In this document: positions 1 to 9,329 of the stretch, one piece after another
Layout: each line of letters begins with the position of its first letter
Position numbering within the stretch: the stretch's first letter is position 1
Source of the DNA: Cyanobacterium sp. HL-69
GTDB taxonomy: Bacteria; Cyanobacteriota; Cyanobacteriia; Cyanobacteriales; Cyanobacteriaceae
Length of the DNA: 64,000 bases
Direction: 5' to 3'
Assembly (NCBI GenBank): GCA_002813895.1
Contig: CP024912.1
Span: 1,550,001-1,614,000 of the forward strand
Notes under the pieces: generated by a model
What the model was told of the DNA's origin: nothing
What the model saw: only the letters and a program-made list of their open reading frames with translations
Database searches by the model: none
Program-made: the position numbers and the translations under genes

Positions 1-1851
1 GGTGAACCAGGGGTAGGTAAAACTGCGATCGCCGAGGGACTTGCCCAAAGAATTGGTAACAAAGACATCCCAGATTTATTAGAAGATAAAAGAGTTGTCA
101 CCCTCGATGTAGGTTTATTGGTAGCTGGTACCAAATATCGTGGGGAATTTGAAGAACGACTCAAAAAAATTATGGAAGAAATTCGTCAGGCGGGGAATGT
201 CATCCTTGTGATTGATGAAGTTCATACCCTCATTGGTGCTGGGGCGGCCGAAGGGGCGATCGATGCGGCTAATATTTTAAAACCAGCCCTCGCCCGTGGT
301 GAACTACAGTGTATCGGTGCTACCACCCTCGATGAATATCGTAAACACATCGAAAGAGATGCAGCCCTTGCCCGTCGTTTCCAGCCCGTCATGGTGGGTG
401 AACCTACCGTAGATGAAACCATCGAAATTCTCTTTGGACTACGGGAGCGTTATGAACAACACCACAAACTAAAGATTAGTGATGAGGCCCTCGAAGCTGC
501 CGCTCAATTATCGGATCGTTATATTAGCGATCGCTACTTACCCGATAAAGCCATTGACCTCGTTGACGAAGCAGGATCAAGAGTTCGTTTACTCAACTCT
601 CAACTCCCCGCCGAAGCCAAGGAATTAGATCAAGAATTACGGGAAGTCCTCAAAGAAAAAGACGAAGCGGTAAGATCCCAAGACTTTGATAAAGCAGGGG
701 AACTGCGCGATCGGGAAATGGAAATCAAAACCGAAATCCGTGGTTTAGCAGACCAGAAAAAGAAAAATCCCGATGTTAGTGATAGCCCCGTTGTCGGCGA
801 AGAAGAAATCGCTCAAATCGTCGCCTCTTGGACTGGTGTACCCGTACAAAAACTCACCGAATCCGAGTCGGAAAAACTACTCCACATGGAAGATACTCTC
901 CACCAGAGAATTATCGGTCAAGAAGACGCAGTAAAAGCGATCTCCCGCGCCATCCGTCGTGCCAGAGTAGGTTTGAAAAATCCTAACCGTCCCATCGCAT
1001 CCTTTATTTTCTCTGGACCGACAGGGGTAGGAAAAACCGAACTTACCAAAGCCTTAGCAACCTATTTCTTCGGCTCAGAAGATTCCATGATTCGCCTAGA
1101 TATGTCCGAGTATATGGAGCGTCACACCGTATCTAAATTAATCGGTTCACCTCCAGGTTATGTCGGTTATAGCGAAGGTGGACAACTCACCGAAGCCGTA
1201 CGTCGTCGTCCCTACACCGTAGTATTATTTGACGAAATCGAAAAAGCACACCCCGATGTATTTAACCTCCTCTTACAAATATTAGAAGATGGACGTTTAA
1301 CTGATGCTAAAGGGCGCACCGTTGACTTCAAAAATACCCTCTTGATCATGACTTCCAACATTGGTTCTAAAGTCATAGAAAAAGGTGGCGGTGGATTAGG
1401 GTTTGAACTCGAAGACGATCAAACTGAGTCTCAGTACAACCGTATTCGCTCCCTTGTTAACGAGGAGTTGAAAAACTACTTCCGTCCCGAATTCCTCAAC
1501 CGTCTTGATGAAATCATCGTATTCCGTCAACTCAACAAAGAGGAAGTCAAAGAAATCTCCGAACTCTTACTCAAAGAAGTATTTGCTCGTCTTACCGAAA
1601 AAGAAATTACTTTAAACGTAACCGACAAATTTAAAGAGCGTTTAGTAGAAGAAGGATATAATCCCGCCTATGGTGCTCGTCCATTACGTCGTGCCATCAT
1701 GCGTCTGTTAGAGGATGTATTGGCAGAAGAAATCCTCTCTAAACGTCTCAAGGAAGGAGATGCCGCCCTTGTGGATGTAAACGAAGAAGGTAAAGTTATT
1801 ATTAAAGCTGAAGAAAATACAACTCCATTACTTGCCAAAGCCGGTAGTTAG
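1..1851 (+). CDS. clpC: ATP-dependent Clp protease ATP-binding subunit ClpC (5' part missing)
   Basis: This is the Hsp100 unfoldase that feeds proteins to ClpP and helps protein import and quality control in cyanobacteria. The reading frame is open from base 1, so the gene begins outside the window. About 616 residues are visible, and the N-terminal Clp repeat domain (roughly 200 residues) is lost. The visible part opens at the first Walker A (GEPGVGKT), followed by Walker B ([11 protein letters not shown]), a UVR-type middle segment ([17 protein letters not shown]) that separates ClpC from ClpB, a second Walker A (GPTGVGKTE), a second Walker B ([10 protein letters not shown]) and the C-terminal D2-small domain. 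A strong terminator follows the stop. Identity is secure. Confidence 0.97.
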   Translation, partial: GEPGVGKTAIAEGLAQRIGNKDIPDLLEDKRVVTLDVGLLVAGTKYRGEFEERLKKIMEEIRQAGNVILVIDEVHTLIGAGAAEGAIDAANILKPALARGELQCIGATTLDEYRKHIERDAALARRFQPVMVGEPTVDETIEILFGLRERYEQHHKLKISDEALEAAAQLSDRYISDRYLPDKAIDLVDEAGSRVRLLNSQLPAEAKELDQELREVLKEKDEAVRSQDFDKAGELRDREMEIKTEIRGLADQKKKNPDVSDSPVVGEEEIAQIVASWTGVPVQKLTESESEKLLHMEDTLHQRIIGQEDAVKAISRAIRRARVGLKNPNRPIASFIFSGPTGVGKTELTKALATYFFGSEDSMIRLDMSEYMERHTVSKLIGSPPGYVGYSEGGQLTEAVRRRPYTVVLFDEIEKAHPDVFNLLLQILEDGRLTDAKGRTVDFKNTLLIMTSNIGSKVIEKGGGGLGFELEDDQTESQYNRIRSLVNEELKNYFRPEFLNRLDEIIVFRQLNKEEVKEISELLLKEVFARLTEKEITLNVTDKFKERLVEEGYNPAYGARPLRRAIMRLLEDVLAEEILSKRLKEGDAALVDVNEEGKVIIKAEENTTPLLAKAGS

Positions 1852-1898
1852 GTTGAATCGTTTTTTCATCTTGTGTCGAAAAGTTTAATTTGTTTTTG

Positions 1899-1928
1899 GG
1901 TGAGTTTTTTAACTCACCTCTTTTTTTG
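1899..1928 (+). terminator. Rho-independent terminator of clpC
   Basis: A perfect 8-bp stem (GGTGAGTT/AACTCACC) with a four-T loop is followed by TCTTTTTTT. It lies 47 bp after the clpC stop and in its direction. Confidence 0.9.
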
Positions 1929-2050
1929 GAAATTATTAATGTGGTGTAAATAAACTCTTTAACCATCCAAGAAATTTAATTCACAATGTCCACGAGTATG
2001 TATGGTTTTGTTGTTTTTTCACAGCCCGACTAGTACCCCCGTCGTAAAGA

Positions 2051-3232
2051 TTAGAATCTGATACCTGCGTTTTCCCATCGTTGTAAGGCTTCCCCGAGGC
2101 GATCGCACTCAGCAATTAAACTCACCCTCACATAACCTTCACCCCCTTCCCCGAAGGCATTACCTGGAGTTACTACCACCCCAGTTTTTTGTAGTAAATC
2201 AAGAGCAAAATCAGTGGAATTGGAATTGCGAGGGGTAGGAATCCAGAGATACATGGTTGCCTGAGAGGGTTTTACATCCCAGCCCATTTTTTTTATACCT
2301 TCGAGGAAAAAATCACGGCGTTTTTGATACCTTTTTTGTACTTCATGGATATAGCTATCAGGTAATTCGAGGGCGGTTTGGGCGGCGGCTTGGATAACGC
2401 TAAAAATACCGTAATCGAGGTTAGTTTTCAGGGTGCGCAATCCTTGGATAATGTCACTATTACCGACCACAAATCCCACTCGCCAACCTGCCATATTATA
2501 GGTTTTGGAAAGGGTATGAAATTCTACTCCGATTTCTTTTGCCCCTTTAATTTCGAGTAAGCTGGTGGGCTCGTATCCTTCAAAAGCGAGTTCTGCATAG
2601 GCTAAGTCATGGACGAGCATCACTTGATAGTGTCTTGCCCATTCCACCGCTTGTTCATAAAATTCTCGGGGGGCTGTGGCTGTGGTGGGATTATTAGGAT
2701 AGTTGAAGTAAATGATTTTTGTTTTTTGAGCTACTTCTTCAGGGATGCTATCAAAGTCGATTAACCAGTTATTTTCGGCACTGAGACGGGGTGCGTAAAT
2801 GTTTGCCCCTGCGATCGCCGGGCCTCGATAATGGGCAGGGTAAGAGGGACTAGGAACGATGACAGTGTCCCCTGGGTTGACGTAGGCAAGGGCTAAATGG
2901 GATAAACCTTCTTTTGATCCCAAAAGGGGTAAGGCTTCGTTATCAGGGCTTAATTCTACGTCATAGCGTCTTTGATACCACTGGGCGATCGCATTTCTAA
3001 AGTTGGCAGTACCTTCAAAGGGAGGATAGCCATGGTATTGGGCAACGGAAAGGGCTTCTTTAGCGGCTTCGATAATTGGTTCGGGTGCAAAACCATCAGG
3101 ATTACCCATCCCTAAGTCTATCAAGTCCAATCCTTGCTCTCTGGCCTTGGCTTTTAGTTCATCTAAACGGGCGAAAACATAGGGAGGTAAAGCACTTAAA
3201 CGATCTGCACGGTGAAGCCAATTATTTTCCAT
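2051..3232 (-). CDS. Class I/II PLP aminotransferase, AlaC/LL-diaminopimelate aminotransferase-like
   Basis: A 393-residue fold-type I aminotransferase. The PLP lysine lies in the motif HTLSKTYNMAGWRVGF, and the substrate/PLP asparagine region reads YFNYPNNPTTA. The N-terminal pattern (DLIDLGMGNPDG) and the whole length resemble the E. coli AlaC (YfdZ) group, which makes alanine from pyruvate and glutamate. Automatic pipelines often call this group LL-diaminopimelate or aspartate aminotransferase, so the substrate is not settled by sequence alone. The ATG at 3232 is preceded within about 12 bp by a run of seven-base tandem repeats, which leaves no clear Shine-Dalgarno sequence. The gene is alone on its strand between clpC and metG. 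Confidence 0.88.
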   Translation of the reverse strand: MENNWLHRADRLSALPPYVFARLDELKAKAREQGLDLIDLGMGNPDGFAPEPIIEAAKEALSVAQYHGYPPFEGTANFRNAIAQWYQRRYDVELSPDNEALPLLGSKEGLSHLALAYVNPGDTVIVPSPSYPAHYRGPAIAGANIYAPRLSAENNWLIDFDSIPEEVAQKTKIIYFNYPNNPTTATAPREFYEQAVEWARHYQVMLVHDLAYAELAFEGYEPTSLLEIKGAKEIGVEFHTLSKTYNMAGWRVGFVVGNSDIIQGLRTLKTNLDYGIFSVIQAAAQTALELPDSYIHEVQKRYQKRRDFFLEGIKKMGWDVKPSQATMYLWIPTPRNSNSTDFALDLLQKTGVVVTPGNAFGEGGEGYVRVSLIAECDRLGEALQRWENAGIRF

Positions 3233-3243
3233 AGGTGTTGGGC

Positions 3244-3285
3244 AATTGATAATTGATAATTGATAATTGATAATTGATAATTAAT
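3244..3285. repeat. Heptamer tandem repeat, unit AATTGAT
   Basis: Five perfect head-to-tail copies of AATTGAT (3244-3278) are followed by one imperfect copy (AATTAAT). The run lies directly upstream of the aminotransferase start at 3232, so it occupies its leader. Similar short tandemly repeated heptamers occur elsewhere in this window. Confidence 0.9.
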
Positions 3286-3444
3286 TCTTGTAGGTGGTTT
3301 TTTACAACACTTAATTTTAACGAAGCTCAGATTTTACAGTCTGGCACAGTAATATTGTGATAGCTTTTTTAGCTATGAAAGATTATATGATATGAAATAT
3401 ATACAGCACATCTACTATTTAAACCAACAATAATTAACTTTTCA

Positions 3445-5046
3445 ATGAATAGTGTTAATAATTCTATTACAAAAGATACCTTTGCATTAACTACTCCCTT
3501 ATATTATGTTAATGGTCTTCCCCATGTTGGTAGTGCCTATACTACCATGGCCGCCGATGCGATCGCCCGTTGGCAACGGTTATCAGGTCGTGAAGTGCTA
3601 CTATTAACGGGTACAGACGAACATGGTCAAAAAATTCAGCGCACCGCCGAAGAAAATGGTGTCGAACCTCAAGCCCATTGCGATCGCATTTCAGCCACAT
3701 TTAAAGAGCTATGGGAAAAATTAAACATTCAATATGACCATTTCAGCCGTACCACTGCCCTCAATCATGAGAAAATTGTACAGGAGTTTTTAGGGCGGGT
3801 ATGGGAAAAAGGAGATATATATTTAGATCAACAACAAGGCTGGTATTGTGTCGCCTGTGAAGAATTCAAAGAAGAAAGGGAGTTATTAGAGGACGGTTTT
3901 TGCCCTATCCATACCAACCGCAAAGCCGAATGGCGTGATGAGCAAAATTATTTTTTCCGTCTGTCTGCCTACCAAGAAAAGTTAGAAAAGTTTTACCAAG
4001 ATAACCCCGATTTTATTCAGCCCGAAAGCCGTCGCAATGAGGTTTTAAATTTTGTCAAAGGAGGGTTACAAGATTTTTCCATCTCACGGGTAAATCTTGA
4101 TTGGGGTATTCCCATCCCCGAAAACCCTAAACATACCATCTATGTCTGGTTTGATGCCCTTTTAGGTTACATTACGCCCCTCGTGGAAGCAGGGGAAGAA
4201 GTCACCCTCGCCAATGCCCTCAAAAAATGGTATCCCTACAATTTGCACCTTATCGGCAAAGATATATTACGTTTCCATGCCATCTACTGGGTAGCCATGT
4301 TGATGTCAGCGGATTTACCTTTACCAAAACAGGTATTTGGGCATGGTTTTTTAACTAAAGATGGTCAAAAAATGGGTAAAAGTTTGGGTAATACATTAGA
4401 TCCTCTGGAACTTTTGGATAAGTATGATTCCGATGCCGTGCGTTATTATTTCCTCCGTGCCATCGAGTTTGGTAAGGATGGAGATTTTAATGAAACCCGT
4501 TTTGTCAATACCCTTAATGCTGATTTGGCTAACGATTTGGGTAATTTGCTTAACCGCAGTTTGGGAATGTTGAAAAAATACTGTAAGGGTAGTTTAGATG
4601 ATGGTTTGACTGTCTCTTATGACAACCCCATCAAAAAAATTGGCGAAACCCTGTGCGATCGCACTTCCACCGCTTATAATAAATATCAGTTTCATCAAGC
4701 CTGTGAAGAAATAATGGAATTAGTAAGGGCTTGTAATAAATATATTGACGAAAGCGCCCCTTGGACATTATACAAGCAAGGAGAAAGCCAAAAAGTCCAA
4801 GAAATCCTATACTCTGTCCTCGAATCTGTCAGACTATCAGGATTACTTCTCTCTCCCATTATCCCTAATATCAGTAGTAAAATATATCAACAATTAGGTT
4901 TTAATTATGACTTTAATAACAAAAACTTAAGTATAAATACAGAAGCCTTGACAGATCATTTTGCATGGGGAATATTAAGTTTAAATAAAGATTTAAACAG
5001 AGCCGTTCCCATTTTTGCTAAACTCGAATTAGGAGAGGGCAACTGA
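3445..5046 (+). CDS. metG: Methionyl-tRNA synthetase
   Basis: Class I aminoacyl-tRNA synthetase that charges tRNA-Met in the cytosol, 533 residues. The HIGH signature appears as HVGS at residues 27-30, and the KMSKS loop as KMGKS near residue 310 (KDGQKMGKSLGNTLDP), a variant seen in many MetRS. The connective-peptide metal site is visible around CVACEEFKEERELLEDGFC. The anticodon-binding helical domain fills the last 170 residues, and no C-terminal tRNA-binding (EMAP/Trbp111-like) extension is present, so this is the short form. The ATG at 3445 is the first in frame after an AT-rich 212-bp intergenic region. The gene appears monocistronic. Confidence 0.96.
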   Translation: MNSVNNSITKDTFALTTPLYYVNGLPHVGSAYTTMAADAIARWQRLSGREVLLLTGTDEHGQKIQRTAEENGVEPQAHCDRISATFKELWEKLNIQYDHFSRTTALNHEKIVQEFLGRVWEKGDIYLDQQQGWYCVACEEFKEERELLEDGFCPIHTNRKAEWRDEQNYFFRLSAYQEKLEKFYQDNPDFIQPESRRNEVLNFVKGGLQDFSISRVNLDWGIPIPENPKHTIYVWFDALLGYITPLVEAGEEVTLANALKKWYPYNLHLIGKDILRFHAIYWVAMLMSADLPLPKQVFGHGFLTKDGQKMGKSLGNTLDPLELLDKYDSDAVRYYFLRAIEFGKDGDFNETRFVNTLNADLANDLGNLLNRSLGMLKKYCKGSLDDGLTVSYDNPIKKIGETLCDRTSTAYNKYQFHQACEEIMELVRACNKYIDESAPWTLYKQGESQKVQEILYSVLESVRLSGLLLSPIIPNISSKIYQQLGFNYDFNNKNLSINTEALTDHFAWGILSLNKDLNRAVPIFAKLELGEGN

Positions 5047-5477
5047 TTCTCAAGATAAATGCTATTCTCTGATTTTGGAGAATAGATATACACTTTAATA
5101 ATCAGGTTAAAGTATTGATAATAATTGTGAAAATATAATATAATACAAAGCCATAAAATCTTTTATATAAAAAAACTTTAACATTCACAAATCAATAGTA
5201 AAAAACCACATATAGACTATATTTAAATATCTTTTTTATCGTCTTATCTTGAGAACATACAAGCACTTTTCTATTTTATAAAAATAAAACTTTTTTATAT
5301 ATCAATCATCTTAAATTTTATTTAATAAGTGGGTTAGCGAAATTAATTATAGCTCTTATTTTATTAAGACTCTTATGAACAAGGGGTTTAAACCCCTTGC
5401 CTAAATCGATTTAATTATGCCTACTTACTTAAACTTTCTTTAAAAAACTTTTAATATAACAAAAAAAGGATACACAA
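5047..5477. other. AT-rich intergenic region with one palindromic repeat
   Basis: This 431-bp stretch has no credible reading frame. It is very AT-rich and holds one recognisable element, the palindromic repeat at 5380-5432. The A-rich run ending in AAAAAAGGA just before 5478 contains the ribosome-binding site of the next gene. Confidence 0.6.
5380..5432. repeat. Dispersed palindromic repeat, copy 1
   Basis: The first 20 bases are a perfect palindrome (CAAGGGGTTT plus its complement), followed by a conserved tail containing ATCGATTTAATTA and CCTACTTACTTA. A second copy with changed stem bases but the same tail lies at 36933-36993. Confidence 0.75.
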
Positions 5478-6083
5478 ATGTGGGATAACTTTGATAGCGA
5501 TCCCGTTTTTCCACCCGAACAGGTATTGGAAAATCGGGGGCGTGTAGCCATTTTTATAGATGGCTCAAACCTCTTTTATGCTGCCTTACAGCTAGGAGTT
5601 GAAATTGATTACACTAAACTTTTATATCGTCTCACCGCTGGGGCAAAACTGCTCAGAGCCTTTTTTTATACAGGAGTAGATCGTACCAACGAAAAGCAAC
5701 AGGGCTTTTTGTTGTGGATGAGGCGCAATGGCTATCGAGTCATTGCCAAGGATTTGATACAGTTACCTGACGGCTCAAAAAAGGCTAACTTAGATGTGGA
5801 AATTGCCGTGGATTTAATGGCTTTAGTGGGTTCTTATGATACAGCTGTACTGGTTAGTGGTGATGGTGATTTAGCCTATGCTGTGGATGCTGTTAGTTAT
5901 AGAGGCGCTCGGATTGAAGTGGTTAGTTTACGTTCTATGACGAGCGATAGTCTTATTAATGTAGCAGATCGCTACATCGATTTGGAACAAATTAGGGAAG
6001 ACATCCAAAAGCATCGCAAATCAAATTTAACCTACGACAGTTTTTCTCCCTATCATTTGACGGAAAATAGAGACGAAGATTAA
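5478..6083 (+). CDS. LabA/DUF88-like NYN domain protein
   Basis: A 201-residue protein of the NYN (PIN-like) nuclease fold. The acidic active-site pattern is visible: IFIDGSNLF near residue 26, the DVEIAVDLM helix, VSGDGDLAYAVD and the end of the fold at RIEVVSLRSM. Cyanobacterial relatives include LabA, which feeds back on circadian gene expression, but many paralogues exist and this one cannot be assigned to the clock from sequence. RNase activity is likely from the family and was not shown here. The ATG follows AAGGA by eight bases. The C-terminal 30 residues are polar and probably disordered. Confidence 0.85.
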   Translation: MWDNFDSDPVFPPEQVLENRGRVAIFIDGSNLFYAALQLGVEIDYTKLLYRLTAGAKLLRAFFYTGVDRTNEKQQGFLLWMRRNGYRVIAKDLIQLPDGSKKANLDVEIAVDLMALVGSYDTAVLVSGDGDLAYAVDAVSYRGARIEVVSLRSMTSDSLINVADRYIDLEQIREDIQKHRKSNLTYDSFSPYHLTENRDED

Positions 6084-6231
6084 TGGATAATTGAGAATGG
6101 ATAATTAAATTGATTTTTCATTTATTAATTAATCCAACATAACTAACTGTGTCGTTAATTATATGGTTACTAGGTAATGTTCAGTAAATGGAATTTAAAT
6201 TCATAATTAGATAAACTTTAATAGCTTAATC

Positions 6232-7026
6232 ATGAAAATTGCAACGTGGAATGTTAACTCAATTCGTACCCGTGAAGACCATGTAAAAAAATGGTTAGTA
6301 GATCAAGATATTGATATTTTATGTTTACAAGAAACTAAAGTAATTGATCAAGATTTTCCCCGTCAAGGGTTTATGGACTTAGGTTATCATGTTTATGTTT
6401 ATGGGCAAAAAGCTTATAATGGTGTGGCTATTTTTAGTAAAAAGCCTTTAGAATCTATTGATTATGGATTTAATGATATATTAAATAATCAAGAAAAAGT
6501 AGGCATATTAGATGAACAAAAAAGGGTAATTAGTGGAGTTATAGATAATATTAGAATAGTTAATCTTTATGTGCCTAATGGCAATTCTCTAAGTTCAGAA
6601 AAGTATGAGTATAAATTACAATGGTTAGAGCTTTTACAAGAATATTTAACTACTATTAACCCTGAAAAAACTGATTTATTGGTGTGTGGAGATTTTAATA
6701 TTGCCCTAGAAGATAAGGATATATATAAACCAGAGAGTCGAGAAAAACACGTTATGGCAACTCCCATAGAAAGGGAAGCTCTAAAAAGTGTTTTACGTTT
6801 GGGTTTAACTGATGTTTTTCGTCAATTTCACCCAGAGGAAGGGCATTTTAGTTGGTGGGATTATCGTCAGGGGGGATTTGCTAAAAATCGAGGTTGGAGA
6901 ATTGATCATATTTATCTTAGTCCGTCTCTTTTACCTCGGGCAATGGTTTGTCACATAGACGTTGAACCAAGAAAGTTAGTTAAACCTAGTGATCATGCTC
7001 CTGTGGTAGTAGAAATATCTCTTTAA
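6232..7026 (+). CDS. xthA: Exodeoxyribonuclease III / AP endonuclease
   Basis: A 264-residue endonuclease/exonuclease/phosphatase-family enzyme that cuts DNA 5' to abasic sites in base-excision repair. Family motifs are all present: ATWNVNSIR at the start, LCLQETKV with the metal-binding glutamate, YVPNGNSL, CGDFNIAL, the WWDYRQGG segment, and the terminal WRIDHIYLS and KPSDHAPVVV with the catalytic Asp-His pair. Length is normal for the family. It stands alone between two AT-rich gaps, with no partner gene that would refine the role. Confidence 0.95.
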   Translation: MKIATWNVNSIRTREDHVKKWLVDQDIDILCLQETKVIDQDFPRQGFMDLGYHVYVYGQKAYNGVAIFSKKPLESIDYGFNDILNNQEKVGILDEQKRVISGVIDNIRIVNLYVPNGNSLSSEKYEYKLQWLELLQEYLTTINPEKTDLLVCGDFNIALEDKDIYKPESREKHVMATPIEREALKSVLRLGLTDVFRQFHPEEGHFSWWDYRQGGFAKNRGWRIDHIYLSPSLLPRAMVCHIDVEPRKLVKPSDHAPVVVEISL

Positions 7027-7232
7027 TGGGGTTGCCTTGCAAAAGTACCTTAGGGAAAGAGGTTCTCAGTTGAAGTGCTTATAATTTTGAGATGGTTGAT
7101 TTGGTTGACAAACATGAATGGGGAGTTTCTGATAAGTTGCTATGGAAAGGAGAATTAATTATGGACTCTTTTACTATCTATCCTTAATTCATTTTATAGC
7201 TTCTAGTTTATTCAGAAAACTCCAATTTGCGT

Positions 7233-8483
7233 TTATTTGTGCTTACGAAAGGCGAGGGTGACGTTATGACCACCAAAGCCAAAAGAGTTGGATAAAGCTA
7301 CTTCTACGGGCATTTTACGGCTGGTGTGAGGGGTATAATCTAGGTCACACTCAGGATCTGGGTTGGTAAGGTTGATGGTGGGGGGTACTTGGTTATGGGC
7401 GATCGCCATTACTGTTGCCACAGCCTCGATACCACCAGAGCCACCCAAAAGATGCCCTGTCATGGACTTAGTAGAACTAATTACCACGTTACGGGCATTA
7501 TCTCCAAGGGCATTTTTAATGGCCTTAGTTTCCGTCACATCATTGGCGGGGGTACTGGTACCATGGGCATTAATATAACTAATTTCATCGGGAGAAATTC
7601 CGCCATCTTTGAGAGCCAATTCAATAGCTCTTGTGGCTCCTAACCCTTCAGGAACAGGGGCCGTCATGTGGTAAGCATCACAGGTCATGCCATAACCCAC
7701 TATTTCAGCGTAGATGTTGGCTCCCCTTGCCAGGGCGTGTTCCCGTTCTTCAAGAATCAAAATACCGCAACCTTCCCCCATGACAAAACCACTCCTATCT
7801 TTGTCAAAAGGACGACTGGCAGTTTGTGGATCATCATTGCGGGTGGACATAGCTTTTGCCGAGGCAAAACCAGCCATGGCCAAAGGAGTTACGGCTGCTT
7901 CTGTGCCGCCACAAATCATTGCCTTGGCATAACCACCACGGACGAGACGAAAAGCATCACCGATGGCATTAGAACCAGCAGCACAGGCCGTTACAGGGCA
8001 AGAATTCGGCCCTTTGGCTCCCACTTGGATAGCGGTTAAACCTGCGGCCATATTGGCAATCATGGTGGGAACTAGGAAGGGGGAAACTCGGCCAGGTCCT
8101 TTGCTGAGTAGTATTTCCTGTTGATCTTCCATTACCTTTAAACCCCCTACCCCAGTGCCGATGACAATACCTATATCATGGGCATTACTATCGTCAATTA
8201 CTAATCCAGCATTTTCGAGGGCCATTTTACTGGTAGCTACGGCAAACTGAGAAAATCTTGCCATGCGTTTAGCTTCTTTTTTATCCATGAAACTGAGGGG
8301 ATCAAATTCTTTCACTTCCCCCGCAATTTTACAGGCATGATCCGTGGTATCAAAGAGGGTAACTAAACCGATACCGTTTCGTGCTTGAATTAACCCCTGC
8401 CAATATTCTTCTAGGTTATTGCCAATGGGAGTAATAGCCCCTAATCCGGTGACGACAACTCTTTTTAGTTGTTGATTACTCAT
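7233..8483 (-). CDS. fabF: Beta-ketoacyl-ACP synthase II
   Basis: Condensing enzyme of type II fatty-acid synthesis: it joins malonyl-ACP to acyl-ACP and adjusts the elongation of unsaturated chains. At 416 residues it has the normal length. The Cys-His-His triad is visible in TACAAGSNAIGD, HGTSTPANDVTE and KSMTGHLLGGSGG. The ATG at 8483 begins MSNQQLKRVVVTGLGAITP, the standard opening. It lies 162 bp downstream of acpP on the same strand, the usual acpP-fabF pairing, so the two probably share a transcript. Confidence 0.97.
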   Translation of the reverse strand: MSNQQLKRVVVTGLGAITPIGNNLEEYWQGLIQARNGIGLVTLFDTTDHACKIAGEVKEFDPLSFMDKKEAKRMARFSQFAVATSKMALENAGLVIDDSNAHDIGIVIGTGVGGLKVMEDQQEILLSKGPGRVSPFLVPTMIANMAAGLTAIQVGAKGPNSCPVTACAAGSNAIGDAFRLVRGGYAKAMICGGTEAAVTPLAMAGFASAKAMSTRNDDPQTASRPFDKDRSGFVMGEGCGILILEEREHALARGANIYAEIVGYGMTCDAYHMTAPVPEGLGATRAIELALKDGGISPDEISYINAHGTSTPANDVTETKAIKNALGDNARNVVISSTKSMTGHLLGGSGGIEAVATVMAIAHNQVPPTINLTNPDPECDLDYTPHTSRKMPVEVALSNSFGFGGHNVTLAFRKHK

Positions 8484-8645
8484 AATTTTTTACATATAAA
8501 ACAAAATTATCCGCTGAGGTGAGCAGAGCTAAAAAAAATAAAATTTTCTTTACAAAGCGCGGAAGTTAAGCTCACAGAAAAAATGTTGTAATTCTGCAAC
8601 TTAACCTTAACGCTCCTATCTATGGTCGTTGATGGCTAAATGCGA

Positions 8646-8894
8646 TTAAGCAGTTGCTTTGGTTTTGGCTTGGATATGCTCTACGGCAGCACCAACGGTT
8701 AAGATTTTCTCGGCTTCTTCGTCGGAAATTTCGATTTCGAATGCTTCTTCTAGGGCCATGACTAATTCTACTACGTCTAAGGAGTCAGCATCTAAGTCGT
8801 TGGCGAAGTTGGCTTCGGCGGTTACATCAACAGCATCTACATCTAATTGTTCTACTACGATTTCTTTTACTTTTTCAAATATTTCTGAGTTCAT
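8646..8894 (-). CDS. acpP: Acyl carrier protein
   Basis: An 82-residue acidic four-helix carrier protein for fatty-acid synthesis. The serine that receives 4'-phosphopantetheine is in [19 protein letters not shown]. The helix III region ([16 protein letters not shown]) is also typical. It is the first gene of an acpP-fabF unit. The region upstream of 8894 is AT-rich and is shared, back to back, with no other gene, so the promoter for both genes should lie there. Confidence 0.97.
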   Translation of the reverse strand: MNSEIFEKVKEIVVEQLDVDAVDVTAEANFANDLDADSLDVVELVMALEEAFEIEISDEEAEKILTVGAAVEHIQAKTKATA

Positions 8895-9069
8895 ATTTAA
8901 TATCTATTTTATTATTTTAGTCCGTCTGTTATTTTTTCTTGATAATTTCAAGGTAAAATACAACTGTGACGGGTTAACCGTTTTTTAGTTTACAATTTTT
9001 TGGTCAGCAATTCATCATTATCCCTAAAATAAATGATTTATTTTGCTATTTTGTGATTAAAAACATGAT

Positions 9070-9091
9070 GGGGCTTGAAGACTCAAGCCCC
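9070..9091 (-). terminator. Probable terminator of psbK
   Basis: A perfect 9-bp GC-rich stem (GGGGCTTGA/TCAAGCCCC) with a 4-base loop lies 18 bp past the psbK stop. On the minus strand it is followed by ATCATGTTTTT, a weak T-tract a few bases late. On the plus strand it is followed by TTGTTTTGTT, so it could work in both directions. Confidence 0.7.
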
Positions 9092-9109
9092 TTGTTTTGT
9101 TCACGAATT

Positions 9110-9247
9110 TTATCTGAAACCTACTGCTGCTTGCCATACGAAGGCTAACAATAGAAAGAATAAAGGAATTACAGGTAAAACATCTACTAAGGGCTTAAAC
9201 ATGGCGTAAGCCTCTGGTAGTTGAGCTATTAACATAGTTGCTTCCAT
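9110..9247 (-). CDS. psbK: Photosystem II reaction centre protein K
   Basis: A 45-codon gene that is easy to miss. It encodes a single-span thylakoid subunit of photosystem II, associated with CP43 and PsbZ and needed for core stability. The translation begins [20 protein letters not shown] and ends in [15 protein letters not shown], which matches the PsbK family almost end to end, including the LPEAY start of the mature protein and the [10 protein letters not shown] turn before the membrane helix. The usual eight-residue leader is present. In many relatives the first mature residue is Lys, whereas here it is Gln at position 9. A GC-rich hairpin follows the stop. Confidence 0.95.
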   Translation of the reverse strand: MEATMLIAQLPEAYAMFKPLVDVLPVIPLFFLLLAFVWQAAVGFR

Positions 9248-9329
9248 TTATAAATTTTCCTTACTAAACAGATTTTTGTATTTAATATTTTATATTATCA
9301 TCAACGGTAATTTTATCAATGACCTAAAC

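Noticed and set aside
3244-3285. Possible CRISPR array
   Set aside because: Units are seven bases with no spacers, so it is a simple tandem repeat.
7389-8039. Several plus-strand frames of 70-123 residues inside fabF
   Set aside because: They are antisense shadows of a certain gene, with no independent signal.
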